A stretch of DNA of 64,000 nt from Geomonas anaerohicana. GTDB taxonomy: Bacteria > Desulfobacterota > Desulfuromonadia > Geobacterales > Geobacteraceae. Made by a program: the position numbers and the translations under genes. Positions 35,564 through 46,414 of this stretch are shown here, piece by piece. The stretch is taken from contig NZ_JAEMHL010000015.1 in NCBI RefSeq assembly GCF_016458305.1, positions 1 through 64,000 of the forward strand, in the 5' to 3' direction. The number at the start of each line of letters is the position of its first letter. Position 1 is the first letter of the stretch. The notes below the pieces were generated by a model that saw nothing but the letters and a program-made list of their open reading frames with translations, was not told the DNA's origin and did no database searches.

Positions 35564-36609
35564 CCGGTCCGCTGAGAAAAATAAGGGTCCTGGTGGTGGA
35601 CGATTCCGCTTTCGTGCGTCGCGCCATTATCCGCATGTTCGAGAACAGCACGGATATCGAGGTGGCCGGTGTCGCCGCCAACGGCGAGAGTGCGGTGGAA
35701 CTGGCCAGGGGGCTGCGCCCGGACGTGATCACCCTCGACGTGCAGATGCCGGTCCTGGACGGTCTTTCCGCGCTGGAGCTGATCATGAAGGAGTGCCCGG
35801 CACCGGTGATCATGTTCAGCTGCCTGACCGGCAAGGGAGGGGAGAAAACCATGAGGGCCCTGGAGATCGGGGCCGTGGACTTCATCGACAAGAGCTCCGC
35901 GGGAGGGGCCATGGACATCGGCGCCCTGGCCAAGGAGCTGACCGGGAAAATCAAGGTGGCCGCCCTGGTAGACCTGGAAAAGCTGCGCTGCGCGACGCAA
36001 AAGCCGGAGCCGGTGCGCCCTTCAGGGGGGCGGATCGCAAGCGCCTGCACCGAGGTCGTGGTCGTCGGGACCTCGACCGGCGGCCCCCCTGCGCTGCAAC
36101 AGGTCCTGAGCCGGCTTGAGCCGCCTCCCTGTCCGGTCCTCATCGTGCAGCACATGCCCGCCGGGTTCACGACCTCGCTGGCGGCGCGGCTGGACCGCAA
36201 CAGCGCTCTGACGGTCCGGGAGGCCAGTGACGGCGAAATGGTGCTCGCCGGCCACGTCTACCTTGCCCCCGCCGGCTGGCACATGCGGCTGCGGCGCCGT
36301 GACGGGGAACTCCAGGTCTGGCTCGACCCGGTGCCGGGCGGGCACCTGCACTGCCCGTCGGTCGATGCCCTATTCGAATCCGCCGCCGAGGTCTGCGGCG
36401 GCAGGTCGCTGGGGGTGGTGCTGACCGGCATGGGCAAGGACGGGGCCGACGGCGCCCGGGCCATCAAGAAGGCGGGGGGGCGCGTCGTGGTCGAGACCGA
36501 GCAGACCGCCATCGTCTACGGCATGCCCAAGGCGGTTGCACAGGCGGTCGCCGTGGACGCCGAGGTGCCCCTGTACCAGGTTGCCGATACCATAACCGCG
36601 ATGGTCTAG
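35560..36609 (+). CDS. cheB: Chemotaxis methylesterase/deamidase CheB
   Basis: About 349 residues. Receiver domain (VLVVDDSAFVRRAI, phospho-Asp in 'TLDVQMPVLDG'), linker, then the esterase domain with Ser in 'VVGTSTGGPPALQQ', His in 'LIVQHMPAGFT' and Asp in 'LTGMGKDGADGA'. Removes methyl groups from receptors when phosphorylated. TTG start (35560) overlaps the cheR stop and has a GGGAG ribosome site. Last gene of the tightly packed che operon. Confidence 0.92.
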   Translation: MTGPLRKIRVLVVDDSAFVRRAIIRMFENSTDIEVAGVAANGESAVELARGLRPDVITLDVQMPVLDGLSALELIMKECPAPVIMFSCLTGKGGEKTMRALEIGAVDFIDKSSAGGAMDIGALAKELTGKIKVAALVDLEKLRCATQKPEPVRPSGGRIASACTEVVVVGTSTGGPPALQQVLSRLEPPPCPVLIVQHMPAGFTTSLAARLDRNSALTVREASDGEMVLAGHVYLAPAGWHMRLRRRDGELQVWLDPVPGGHLHCPSVDALFESAAEVCGGRSLGVVLTGMGKDGADGARAIKKAGGRVVVETEQTAIVYGMPKAVAQAVAVDAEVPLYQVADTITAMV

Positions 36610-36722
36610 CACCCCCGTTTCCCCTTATGTCACCTCATCTCCGCGCCCTTGCCCTCATCGGCTCAAGCTCTTCCCGCAGCTGCCGATAAGAGGGTGAACC
36701 TCAATCGCGCGGAGTCCATCGC

Positions 36723-38108
<1,386 letters not shown>

Positions 38109-38408
38109 CCCGCCTCGACGAAGCTTCCCCTTCCTGGCGCTGTCCCCGTGGTTTGGTGCTTCCCCTGCCAGGCAAATCCCCCCTGTCCCCCCTTCGCAAA
38201 AGGGGGGGACGTAGTGCCCTTGTCTCGTCATTGGATGGAGCACACACGAGAGAAGGAACATACACAAGAGAAGGTGCATGGCAGAAGGGAGTGGCTCCGT
38301 TAGGTGCCTGTCCCTCTAGCGGAACGCTCCTTTCAGCTCGTCCACACTTCAGCCCCAAGGGGACAGGCACCCGGCGGAGCCAGTCCCCTCCCGGCCTCCC
38401 TTTTCCCT

Positions 38409-38557
38409 TGTCCCGCTCGCATACACACTGTCCCGCTGGGGGACACTCCGTAGTTTGTGGCTTCAGGCTAAGACGCTGGAATTGCAACGATTGCCGCTTT
38501 GGCACCGGCTGTGCTCTTTACAGGATCAAGGTGGTCCTAATTGTCCCGCACGGGACA
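38409..38557 (+). promoter_or_regulatory. TGTCCC boxes around the second sigma-54 promoter
   Basis: Half-site TGTCCCGCT (38409-38417), palindrome TGTCCC-N5-GGGACA (38429-38445; direct repeat 20 bp from the first), and palindrome TGTCCC-N4-GGGACA (38542-38557) just downstream of the promoter. Candidate sites for the activator encoded at 36723-38108. Caution: a dispersed repeat nearby also contains GGGACA. Confidence 0.45.
38499..38515 (+). promoter_or_regulatory. Sigma-54 promoter upstream of the second MCP
   Basis: TGGCACCGGCTGTGCT fits the -24/-12 pattern (GG and GC with correct spacing; one mismatch, GTGC for TTGC). Lies about 115 bp before the MCP start. The -24 half and spacer (TGGCACCGGCT) are identical to those of the transporter promoter at 51019. 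Confidence 0.65.
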
Positions 38558-38630
38558 GGGCGACGGCACCGGCCACCACAACCTCCCCCGGGGAGGCTGC
38601 CGCCACTACTTCAGACACGGGAGACATGAC

Positions 38631-40262
38631 ATGAAAGCGATCAGAGATCTTAAAGTAGGGGCCAAACTGGCAGCAGGGTTCGCCTGTGTGGCCATCATAG
38701 CTGCCATCATCGGCTTCATCGGTATCAGGGAAATCAACGCGGTCAACGATGAGGGGAACCGCCTCTATCAGAAGATAACTGTTCCGCTGGCGGACATCGG
38801 CGCCATCTCGACCTCCTTCCAACGGGTCCGGATCAATGTGCGTGACGCGGTCGAGGCGGCTACTGCTGCCGACCGTAAGCGTTACCTCGACACCGTCAAG
38901 GAACTGCGCAGCAAGATTGAGGAAAGGGCGACTGCCTTTGAGAAGAACATCCAGACAGAAGAGGTCCGCTCCCAGTTCAAGGACTTCAAAACCAGCCGCG
39001 GCGTCTATCTCGGCTACGTCGATCGCATCCTGTCCCTGGTCGAGGAAAACAAGGTGGAGCAGGCAAAGGAAATCCTGCACGGCGAGGCCAAGAAAGCCGC
39101 CCTCCAGGAACAAGCGTATCTCGACCAGTTGGTGAAGACCATGGAGAAGGACGGGAAGCTCTCTTCGGAGCAGACCGACGTGGTGGCACTCTCCGCGACC
39201 CGGCTTACCGAAACCCTGCTGGCGGTGGGGCTCATCCTGGCAATCGTGCTCGGCTTCTTCATCTCCAGGCTGATCACCCGTCCGCTGGACAAGGCGGTGC
39301 AGGTGGCCAATCGGCTGGCCGAAGGTGACCTGACCGTCGACGTGGTGGTCGATTCCAAGGACGAGACCGGCCAGCTCCAGCAGGCCATGGGGCACATGGT
39401 GCAGAGCCTGCGGGGGCTGGTCTCCCAGACCGTGCAGATTTCCAGCAGCATCGCTTCGGCCTCGACCCAGTTGCAGGGTACCTCCGCCCAGATCGCCACC
39501 GGCGCCGAGGAAGTCGCTTCCCAGACCGGGACGGTGGCTACCGGCAGCGAAGAGATGGCGGCCACCAGCGCGGACATCGCCCGCAATTGCGTGCTGGCCG
39601 CCGAGGCATCGCGTCAGTCGACCGAGTCGGCCAACCAGGGGGCCAAGGTGGTGCAGGAAACCATCGTCGGCATGGAAGAGATCGCCGGCCGCGTACGCCG
39701 GACCTCGAAGACCGTGGAAGCGCTGGGGCACCGTTCCGAGGAGATCGGCGACATCGTCGGGACCATCGAGGACATCGCGGACCAGACCAACCTCCTGGCC
39801 CTGAACGCCGCCATCGAGGCGGCCCGGGCCGGTGAACAGGGCCGCGGCTTCGCGGTCGTGGCGGACGAGGTGCGGGCCCTGGCCGAGCGGACCAGCAAGG
39901 CGACCAAGGAAATCGGCGCCATGATCAAGGCGATCCAGGGCGAGACCCGCGACGCGGTGCGCGCCATGGACGAGGGGGTGCAGGAGGCGGAGAAGGGCGC
40001 GGCTTCGTCGCAGCGTTCCGGCCAGGCCCTGGACGATATCCTCAGGTGCATCAGCGAAGTGTCCCTGCAGGTGAGCCAGATCGCCACTGCCGCGGAAGAG
40101 CAGACCGCCACTACCAGCGAGGTCACCTCCAACATCCAGCAGATCACCGACGTGGTGCAGCATACCGCACGCGGTGCCGAGGAAACGGCCATGGCCGCGG
40201 CACAGCTGGCACAGCAGGCAGACGAGCTGCAGACGCTGGTGTCCCGCTTCAGGGTCGCCTAG
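38631..40262 (+). CDS. Methyl-accepting chemotaxis protein
   Basis: 543 residues. TM1 near 13-33, a periplasmic four-helix-bundle sensor, TM2 near 190-210 ([20 protein letters not shown]), HAMP, and a conventional-length signalling domain with '[20 protein letters not shown]'. ATG 38631 gives the normal N terminus '[17 protein letters not shown]'. Followed 135 bp later by a hybrid kinase. No che adaptor gene is adjacent on this side, so it may feed the upstream CheA. Confidence 0.92.
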   Translation: MKAIRDLKVGAKLAAGFACVAIIAAIIGFIGIREINAVNDEGNRLYQKITVPLADIGAISTSFQRVRINVRDAVEAATAADRKRYLDTVKELRSKIEERATAFEKNIQTEEVRSQFKDFKTSRGVYLGYVDRILSLVEENKVEQAKEILHGEAKKAALQEQAYLDQLVKTMEKDGKLSSEQTDVVALSATRLTETLLAVGLILAIVLGFFISRLITRPLDKAVQVANRLAEGDLTVDVVVDSKDETGQLQQAMGHMVQSLRGLVSQTVQISSSIASASTQLQGTSAQIATGAEEVASQTGTVATGSEEMAATSADIARNCVLAAEASRQSTESANQGAKVVQETIVGMEEIAGRVRRTSKTVEALGHRSEEIGDIVGTIEDIADQTNLLALNAAIEAARAGEQGRGFAVVADEVRALAERTSKATKEIGAMIKAIQGETRDAVRAMDEGVQEAEKGAASSQRSGQALDDILRCISEVSLQVSQIATAAEEQTATTSEVTSNIQQITDVVQHTARGAEETAMAAAQLAQQADELQTLVSRFRVA

Positions 40263-40397
40263 CGGTAGATCTGCAGGAAAACCGGGAACCGCGACAATGC
40301 GCTCAAGGGCGGCGCGGTTCTCCCCGAAGAATGAACTATGTCCCCCGCACCGGAGCGACAGCGACCGAGACCGGTTTGACCATACAGAGGTGGCGTC

Positions 40398-43040
40398 ATG
40401 AACGCGGAACGCAGCCTGAAAATAACCATAGTAAGTACACTGGCACTGGTGGTCCTGCAGGGAGCACTCACCTGCCTTTTCCTGGAAAACTTGAGGGGCG
40501 GGATCAGCACCATCGACCTGAGGCAGTCCGCCCTGCTGCTCATCGCTGTTGCCGGCACCGTCTTCGGCTGGTTCCTGGCTTGGCAGTACATGGCCCGGCG
40601 CGATGACCACGGCGCCGCCGAGGGGGGACCGCACGCCTCGCTGCTGCTGCAGTCGGTCGAGGAAGGGGTGGTCTCGGTAGACGGTGCCGGGTGCGTCACC
40701 TTCGCCAACCAGGCCGCGCACGAACTCCTGGGCTACCGGGAGGGGGAACTGGTGGGGCGGGACCTGCACGAGGTCATGCACCACGGCAAAACACCCGACT
40801 GCAGCCGCTGCGCCAAGGAGAGTTGCCTGCTGAATCCCGCCTTCGCCGGCGGCAGCCGCCAGCGTTCACGTAACGAACTGCTCTGGCGCAAGAACGGCAG
40901 CTCCTTCAGTGCCGACCTCAGCTGCAGCGCGCTGGCCGGCGGCAGCCGCCCCGGCTCCGTGCTCACCTTCCGCGACGTCAGCGGACGGCGCGAGGCCGAG
41001 GATCGGTTGCGGCTGCAGGGGACGGCACTGGAGGCGGCGATGAACGGCATCATCATCGCCGACAGGCAGGAGAGGATCATCTGGGTCAATCCGGCGCTGT
41101 GCCGGATCCTCGGGCGCACCCCGCAGGAACTGCTGGGCAAGGACCCGCAGTCGCTGTTCAAGTCCGATGCGGACACGGAACTCCTGGCGGAGCTTGCCGA
41201 GAGCCTGGAGGCGGGGCGCCCCTGGCAGGGCGAACTGGCGGGACGGCGCGGCGACGGGACGGTGCTGGACCAGGAGGTGACGGTTACTCCGGTCCTGGAC
41301 GACGCCGGAGAGCCGGCCAACTTCATCTGGATCATGCTCGATATCTCGCAGCGCAAGCGCACCGAGGCGGCGCTCCAGGAAAGTACCCGCATGCAGGAAG
41401 AGGCCAACCGGCAACTGGTCCGGACGGTGCAGCGTGCCAACGAACTGGCGGTCAAGTCAGCCCGCGCCTCCGCCGCCAAGAGCGAATTTTTGGCCAACAT
41501 GAGCCACGAGATCCGTACTCCCATGAACGCCATCGTCGGGGCCGGGCACCTGCTGCAGGAGACCGAGCTCTCGCCGCGGCAGGGGGAGTACCTGCAGACC
41601 CTGATGGTATCCGCGGACCTCCTGTTGGGCATCATCAACGATGTGCTGGACTTCTCCAAGATCGAGGCGGGCAAGCTCATGATCGACCGGATCACCTTTT
41701 CTGTGCAGGACGTGGTGGCAGAACTGCTGGCGGTTTATGCGCCCAGGGCGCGCCAGCAGGGGGTCGATCTGCGATTCGAAGTGGACCCACAGATCCCGGA
41801 ACTGCTTACCGGCGACCCGATGCGCCTGGCCCAGATCCTCAACAACCTGTTGAGCAACGCCCTCAAGTTCACCCGCCACGGCAATATCCAGCTCGCGGTG
41901 AAACTGGCGCGCAAGGAACCCGGCTCGGCCGAGCTTATTTTCGCTGTGCGCGACTCCGGCATCGGCATCCTGGCGGAGGACCAGGCCCAGCTGTTCCAGG
42001 CCTTCACCCAAGTGGACGGATCGATCACCCGCAGCCACGGCGGGACCGGCCTGGGGCTTGCCATCTGCAAGCGCCTGACCAGCATGATGAAGGGAGAGAT
42101 CTGGTGCGAGAGCATCCCGGGGCTGGGGAGCACCTTCTCGTTCTGGCTCCCCTTCGGCATCGCGGCCGTCGACAGCAGGGTGGAGCGGCAGAAGGATGCG
42201 GGCTTCACCCGTTTCAAGCAGCAGCGGGTGTTGCTGGTCGAGGATAACCCCTTCAACCAGAAAGTGGCGCTGGCCCTGCTGGAGCGGGGGGGGCTGCAGG
42301 TAGCGGTCGCCTGCAACGGCGACGAGGCGGTGGACCTGGTGCGGGCCGGCGAGTTCGACCTGGTGCTGATGGATGTCCGGATGCCGGGCAAGGACGGGCT
42401 GACCGCGACCCGCGAGATCCGGGCACTGGGCAAACCGGGGACGGAAACCCTCCCCATCCTCGCTGTTTCGGCCAACGCCATGGACCAGGATGTGGCCGCG
42501 AGCCTTGCCGCGGGTATGAACGGGCATATCGCCAAGCCCTTCACGCCGGAATCCCTTTACCGCGCCATCGCGGTGTGGCTGGGCGGGGAGGGGGGCGCAC
42601 CGGTCGGGGGGAAGGAACAGGTCGAGGAGCGGTCGTCCGTGGCGAAGATCGATTTCGAGACCGGCGTGCGCCAGACCGGCGGCGACCGCAAACTGTACCG
42701 CGACCTCTTGAGCCAGTTCGAGCGCGAGTACCAGGACCAGGTGACGGAAATCGAGCGCGAGATACGGGCCGGCAACAAGGAGGAGGCGTCGCGGCTCGCC
42801 CACTCGGTGAAGGGGATCGCCGGGGTGCTGGCGGCGCAGCCGTTGCACGGCGCCGCGCAGCGGCTGGAGACGGCTTTGAAAGGTGAGGGGGATCTGACCC
42901 GGGTGCTGTCGGACTTCCGGGAAGAACTGAAAGCGACCATAGCATGCCTGCAGGCCGAGGGGTGGCAGAACCTGACTAGCAGCGCGCCGCGCCAGCAAGG
43001 GGAGGCAATGGCGAATGGCCCCTCCCGTTCCAACGGCTGA
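40398..43040 (+). CDS. Hybrid histidine kinase with receiver and Hpt domains
   Basis: 880 residues. Two N-terminal membrane segments (about 10-30 and 45-63), two PAS domains, HisKA with phospho-His in 'NMSHEIRTPMNAIVGA', HATPase ('NNLLSNALKFT', 'GGTGLGLAICKRL'), receiver (LLVEDNPFNQK, phospho-Asp in 'VLMDVRMPGKDG') and C-terminal Hpt ('RLAHSVKGIAGVLA'): a complete internal phosphorelay. The first PAS domain contains a compact Cys cluster 'DCSRCAKESC' (about 133-142) that could bind metal or sense redox state. Output partner unknown. Confidence 0.9.
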   Translation: MNAERSLKITIVSTLALVVLQGALTCLFLENLRGGISTIDLRQSALLLIAVAGTVFGWFLAWQYMARRDDHGAAEGGPHASLLLQSVEEGVVSVDGAGCVTFANQAAHELLGYREGELVGRDLHEVMHHGKTPDCSRCAKESCLLNPAFAGGSRQRSRNELLWRKNGSSFSADLSCSALAGGSRPGSVLTFRDVSGRREAEDRLRLQGTALEAAMNGIIIADRQERIIWVNPALCRILGRTPQELLGKDPQSLFKSDADTELLAELAESLEAGRPWQGELAGRRGDGTVLDQEVTVTPVLDDAGEPANFIWIMLDISQRKRTEAALQESTRMQEEANRQLVRTVQRANELAVKSARASAAKSEFLANMSHEIRTPMNAIVGAGHLLQETELSPRQGEYLQTLMVSADLLLGIINDVLDFSKIEAGKLMIDRITFSVQDVVAELLAVYAPRARQQGVDLRFEVDPQIPELLTGDPMRLAQILNNLLSNALKFTRHGNIQLAVKLARKEPGSAELIFAVRDSGIGILAEDQAQLFQAFTQVDGSITRSHGGTGLGLAICKRLTSMMKGEIWCESIPGLGSTFSFWLPFGIAAVDSRVERQKDAGFTRFKQQRVLLVEDNPFNQKVALALLERGGLQVAVACNGDEAVDLVRAGEFDLVLMDVRMPGKDGLTATREIRALGKPGTETLPILAVSANAMDQDVAASLAAGMNGHIAKPFTPESLYRAIAVWLGGEGGAPVGGKEQVEERSSVAKIDFETGVRQTGGDRKLYRDLLSQFEREYQDQVTEIEREIRAGNKEEASRLAHSVKGIAGVLAAQPLHGAAQRLETALKGEGDLTRVLSDFREELKATIACLQAEGWQNLTSSAPRQQGEAMANGPSRSNG

Positions 43041-43068
43041 GGGGCGCCAGCGGCAGTATAAGATTATT

Positions 43069-43103
43069 CCCCCCTCCCAGCCTCCCCCCTCCGGGGGGAG
43101 GAG
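43069..43103. repeat. Dispersed CCTCC/GGAGG intergenic repeat
   Basis: C-run then G-run hairpin (core CCTCCCCCCTCCGGGGGGAG). Near-identical copies at 49056-49092 and, inverted, 50601-50633; related forms at 25812-25846, 43130-43160, 43205-43235 and 50655-50690. All intergenic. Confidence 0.65.
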
Positions 43104-43261
43104 CATGCGCGCACACCATAGGCGCCCGGCTTCCCCCTCCCCTTGCGGGAGGGGGCTAGGGGGTGGGGGACGGCGCCATCAGTGTCGTACATCGCGGCTT
43201 CACCCACTCCCCGACCCCCTCCCGTCAAGGGAGGGGGAGCCGATACGGATGAGCCACAAGA

Positions 43262-43300
43262 AAGCGCCTGTTCCAATCAAGGAACAGGCGCTTAATTTTT
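43262..43300 (+). terminator. Strong hairpin terminator between convergent genes
   Basis: Perfect 13-bp stem AAGCGCCTGTTCC / GGAACAGGCGCTT with 6-nt loop, followed by AATTTTT on the plus strand. Ends plus-strand transcription after the hybrid kinase; may also stop yceI transcription from the other side. Confidence 0.8.
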
Positions 43301-43330
43301 GAAGCTTGCTGCTGTGCCGTGCGGCCGGTG

Positions 43331-43924
43331 TTACTTGGCCTTGATCATCTCGATCTCGAGGTTGATGTCGACGTCCTCGCCCACCGCCACGCCGCCGGTT
43401 TCCAGCGCGGCGTTGTAAACCAGGCCGAAGTCCTTGCGGTTGATCTTGGTGCTGGCGGTAACGCCGCTTCTGAAGTTACCCCACGGGTCCTTGCTCTCCT
43501 TGGCCGGGCCTTCCACGTTCAGCACCACTTCCTTGGTGACGCCGTGCAGGGTCAGGTCGCCGGTCACCTTGAGTTTGCCCTTGCCTGCTTTGGCGACCTT
43601 CTTGGAGTTGAAGGTCATGGTCGGGTACTTGGCGACGTCGAAGAAGTCGGCGCTTCTCAAGTGCTCGTCGCGCTTGGCGACGTTGGTGTTGACCGAGGCA
43701 GTGTCGATGGTGACGAAAACCTTGGACTTGGTGATGTCCTTGTCGTTGATCTCCACGGTCCCCTTGTGCTTCTCGAAGTTCCCTTTCACGTTGGAAACCA
43801 TGAGGTGACGGACCTTGAAGCCGACGCTGGAATGGTCGGGGTCTATGTTCCAAGTGGATGCGGAGGCGAGTGCGGGAAGTGCCAGTGCGGCTACTGCTGC
43901 TATGGTTGCGATGGTTCTTTTCAT
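43331..43924 (-). CDS. yceI: YceI-family periplasmic protein
   Basis: 197 residues. Signal peptide with cleavage near 'ALASAS'. The mature protein opens with the YceI motif 'TWNIDPDHSSVGFKVRHLMV', followed by 'DFFDVAKYPTMTFNSKKV' and 'VTGDLTLHGVTKEVVL', typical of lipocalin-like isoprenoid-binding proteins. Lies 118 bp downstream of a MarR-family gene on the same strand, suggesting co-transcription and control by it. Confidence 0.9.
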   Translation of the reverse strand: MKRTIATIAAVAALALPALASASTWNIDPDHSSVGFKVRHLMVSNVKGNFEKHKGTVEINDKDITKSKVFVTIDTASVNTNVAKRDEHLRSADFFDVAKYPTMTFNSKKVAKAGKGKLKVTGDLTLHGVTKEVVLNVEGPAKESKDPWGNFRSGVTASTKINRKDFGLVYNAALETGGVAVGEDVDINLEIEMIKAK

Positions 43925-44042
43925 GGTGGTTCTCCTTTTCTGATCCGATTACGGATTTCGTTTTAGTTGTTATCTTTTTAGTTGTGGTCTTTTGATGTTA
44001 AATTACTATGCCAAAAAAAAGCTGCCGTTGTCTCTCTGTCCG

Positions 44043-44480
44043 CTATCCCTCCCGTAAGCCGAGTTTTTTGCAAAGTTTGCCCAAGGTCTGCTGTTCTTCA
44101 TCGGTCAGCACCCCCATCTCCGCGACGATGGCCGCTTCCACCTCGGCGAAGGTGGCCTCGATCAGGCCGCGTCCCTTCTCCGTGAGGAGCACGGTGCAGT
44201 AGCGGCGGTCCTCCAGGGAGCGCTCGCGCTGGACCAGTCCCTGCTTCTCCAGGTTGTCGATGACCAGGGTGATGTTGCCGGTACTTTTCAGAATCTTGGA
44301 CGCCACGTCGCGCTGGCACATGGAGCCCTTGTGCAGCAGGGCCTCCAGCACGCCGAACTGGCTGATGGTGAGCCCGGCGTCCGACATCTTGCGTCCCACC
44401 CGTGCCGTCACCGACTCGGTGCCGCGCATCAGCTTGGTGTAGGTGTTCAGCGCGAGTTTTGATTTGGCGTCCTGTCTCAT
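44043..44480 (-). CDS. MarR-family transcriptional regulator
   Basis: About 145 residues. Winged helix: 'LTISQFGVLEALLHKGSMCQ', recognition helix around 'VASKILKSTGNITLVIDNLE', and wing 'VQRERSLEDRRYCTVLLTEK'. Start at ATG 44480, preceded by GGAGAGG; a 24-residue upstream extension is Cys-rich and unlikely. It probably represses itself and the downstream yceI gene. Inducer unknown. Confidence 0.88.
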   Translation of the reverse strand: MRQDAKSKLALNTYTKLMRGTESVTARVGRKMSDAGLTISQFGVLEALLHKGSMCQRDVASKILKSTGNITLVIDNLEKQGLVQRERSLEDRRYCTVLLTEKGRGLIEATFAEVEAAIVAEMGVLTDEEQQTLGKLCKKLGLREG

Positions 44481-44506
44481 GGTCTGCCTCTCCGTTGAGG
44501 TGCAAC

Positions 44507-44542
44507 ATTGTTTCGATGATTTAAAGCTACAGCTGAAACAAT
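44507..44542 (-). promoter_or_regulatory. Inverted repeat in the MarR promoter region
   Basis: ATTGTTTC (44507-44514) and GAAACAAT (44535-44542) form an 8-bp inverted repeat around an AT-rich spacer just upstream of the marR-type gene. Suits a dimeric autorepressor operator. Confidence 0.45.
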
Positions 44543-45057
44543 TAAATGTCAAACTATTTTTTTAAGGGTACATCTCACAAAAACAAATTCCACCTGGCCC
44601 CCCTTCGCAAAGGTGGGGACGCGAGGGGGGCGGTAGTGCTACGTGGCAAATCTGTTGCGGCCTCCCCGGAATTTCCGGATGCTTTTGCGAAGGAGTGGCA
44701 GGGGGGTGATCCCGGCGGAATCTTATCTGCTGTTCACGAAGCACAGCACGAGAACCGGCGTCCTCCCCCTTTGCGAATGTGGCAGGGGGCGCTTGATCCC
44801 AGCGGAAGCCACTCTGCTGTTCACGAAGCACAGCACGAGAACCGGCGTCCTCCCCTTTGCGAAGGGGAGACAGAGGGGATTTGCCTTTGGACGACGCCAC
44901 GGCTCCGGAGAGGCACTGGTTGCGAAAGACGTCCTTTTAATGGAAAATATCGCGGTGCCGTGTTAACAAAAGCAAGGTGCGCGTCTTTGCGCCTTTGCGG
45001 CTTTGCGTTAACAATCTGCTTTTGGTTTTGTTGCCTTTGTCTTACGGAGGTGCCGAA
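44543..45057. repeat. Repeat-filled intergenic region with an ~87-bp tandem duplication
   Basis: Contains a diverged dispersed C-rich repeat (about 44583-44622). A direct duplication follows, with units beginning GATCCC(G/A)GCGGAA at about 44708 and 44795 and sharing a ~50-bp block (44726-44777 and 44813-44863). An inverted C-rich element and a 'ctttgcgcctttgcggc' type sequence lie near 44985. No coding frame is convincing. Confidence 0.6.
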
Positions 45058-46353
45058 ATGAAACGATTGTTTCTGGTGCTGCTGATGCTGGTGCTTCCCC
45101 TGTGTCTCAGGGCGCAGGAGCCGCAGGTGGCAGTGATCTCTCTGCGCGGCCCGATCAACCCGGTCAGCGCCTCCTTCCTCAGGGAGAACCTCGCCGCGGC
45201 GGAGAAGCGGGGCGACCGGCTGCTGCTGGTGGAACTGGATACGCCGGGCGGGCTGGACACGGCCATGCGCGAGGCGGTCCAGGCCATCTTCGCGGCGCCG
45301 GTCCCGGTGGCGGTCTACGTGGCCCCTGCCGGTGCGCGCGCGGCTTCCGCCGGCGCGGTGATCGGCCTCTCGGCGGACATCCTGGCCATGGCCCCTGGCA
45401 CCAACATCGGCGCCGCCCACCCGGTAGGGCTGGGGGGCAAGCCCGACCCGGTCATGGAGGCGAAGCTCGTTAACGACGCCGAGGCCTACGTCGCGGGAAT
45501 AGCCGCCAGGCGCGGCCGCAACGTGGACCTGGCGCGGAGCATGGTGCGCCAAAGCATCTCCCTCACCGCCGAGGACGCCTTGAAACAACGGGTCATCGAC
45601 CTGGTGGCGCCTTCGCGGCAGGAGTTGTTGTCGAGCCTGGAAGGGCGGCGGGTGCAGCGGGGTGGCAAAGAGGTGGTGCTGCACCTGGCCGGCGCGCGCG
45701 TGGTGAATCACGAAATGGGGACCCGCGACAGTATCCTGAACGCGGTCAGCAACCCTGACGTCGCCTACATGCTCATGCTGCTCGGTATCGCCGGAATCTT
45801 TTTCGAGCTCGCCCACCCGGGGGTGATCCTGCCGGGGGTGATCGGCGGCATCTCGCTGCTACTCTCCTTTTTCGCGCTGCAGACCCTGCCGGTGAACTAC
45901 GCCGGGATCGGGCTGATCCTTTTGGGCATCATCCTGTTCATCGCCGAGATCAAGGTGGTCTCCTACGGCATGCTCGCGGTGGGCGGGGTAGTGTCCATGG
46001 TGCTGGGTTCGCTGATGCTCTTCCCGTCGCCCGAGCCATACCTGCGCCTGTCGTGGCAGGTGCTGGCGGGGACGGTCGCGGTGACCGCGCTTTTCTTTGG
46101 CGTGGTGGTCGTCAAGGTGATCCAGGCGCACCGGGAGAAGCCGATCACCGGCGTCGAGGGGATGATCGGGTCAATAGGCGTGGCGGATAGTGACCTGGTG
46201 CCGGAGGGGAAGGTGCTGGTGCGCGGTGAATACTGGAACGCGACCAGCGAGGAACCGGTGCGCCAGGGCGAGAAGGTGCAGGTGGTGGCGGTGACCGGGC
46301 TGCGGCTTACGGTGCGTAGGGAGGAAAAAGCAGGGGCGCGGGGAGAAGGATGA
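45058..46353 (+). CDS. nfeD: NfeD-type membrane-bound serine protease
   Basis: About 431 residues, the long NfeD form. Signal peptide; ClpP-like serine protease domain ('LLLVELDTPGGLDTAMREAV', nucleophile Ser in 'GARAASAGAVIGLSADI'); 4-5 membrane helices (about 225-345); and a C-terminal OB-fold (from about 'GMIGSIGVAD'). Such proteins usually act with stomatin/prohibitin-type partners; none is adjacent here. Start at ATG 45058 with GGAGG. Confidence 0.9.
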   Translation: MKRLFLVLLMLVLPLCLRAQEPQVAVISLRGPINPVSASFLRENLAAAEKRGDRLLLVELDTPGGLDTAMREAVQAIFAAPVPVAVYVAPAGARAASAGAVIGLSADILAMAPGTNIGAAHPVGLGGKPDPVMEAKLVNDAEAYVAGIAARRGRNVDLARSMVRQSISLTAEDALKQRVIDLVAPSRQELLSSLEGRRVQRGGKEVVLHLAGARVVNHEMGTRDSILNAVSNPDVAYMLMLLGIAGIFFELAHPGVILPGVIGGISLLLSFFALQTLPVNYAGIGLILLGIILFIAEIKVVSYGMLAVGGVVSMVLGSLMLFPSPEPYLRLSWQVLAGTVAVTALFFGVVVVKVIQAHREKPITGVEGMIGSIGVADSDLVPEGKVLVRGEYWNATSEEPVRQGEKVQVVAVTGLRLTVRREEKAGARGEG

Positions 46354-46362
46354 CCGGTAGCC

Positions 46363-46391
46363 CGAGGAGGGCCTGTGCCGGCCCTGCCTCG
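46363..46391. terminator. GC-rich hairpin between convergent genes
   Basis: CGAGGAGGGC / GCCCTGCCTCG imperfect stem between the convergent nfeD and 46415-46909 genes. It lacks a T-run, so terminator function is tentative. Confidence 0.35.
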
Positions 46392-46414
46392 AGCGGTTCA
46401 GTCGCCCCTGAGCA

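Larger units (their letters stand above)
38109..38630. other. Long regulatory/repeat-rich intergenic region
   Basis: Holds a dispersed C-rich repeat (38174-38212), an inverted pair of another dispersed element (about 38291-38315 and 38359-38388, core GGGGACAGGCACC), TGTCCC boxes, and a sigma-54 promoter. No real coding frame was seen. Confidence 0.6.

Noticed and set aside
38526-40784. 752-residue minus-strand frame opposite the second MCP
   Set aside because: Antisense shadow of an MCP and its promoter region.
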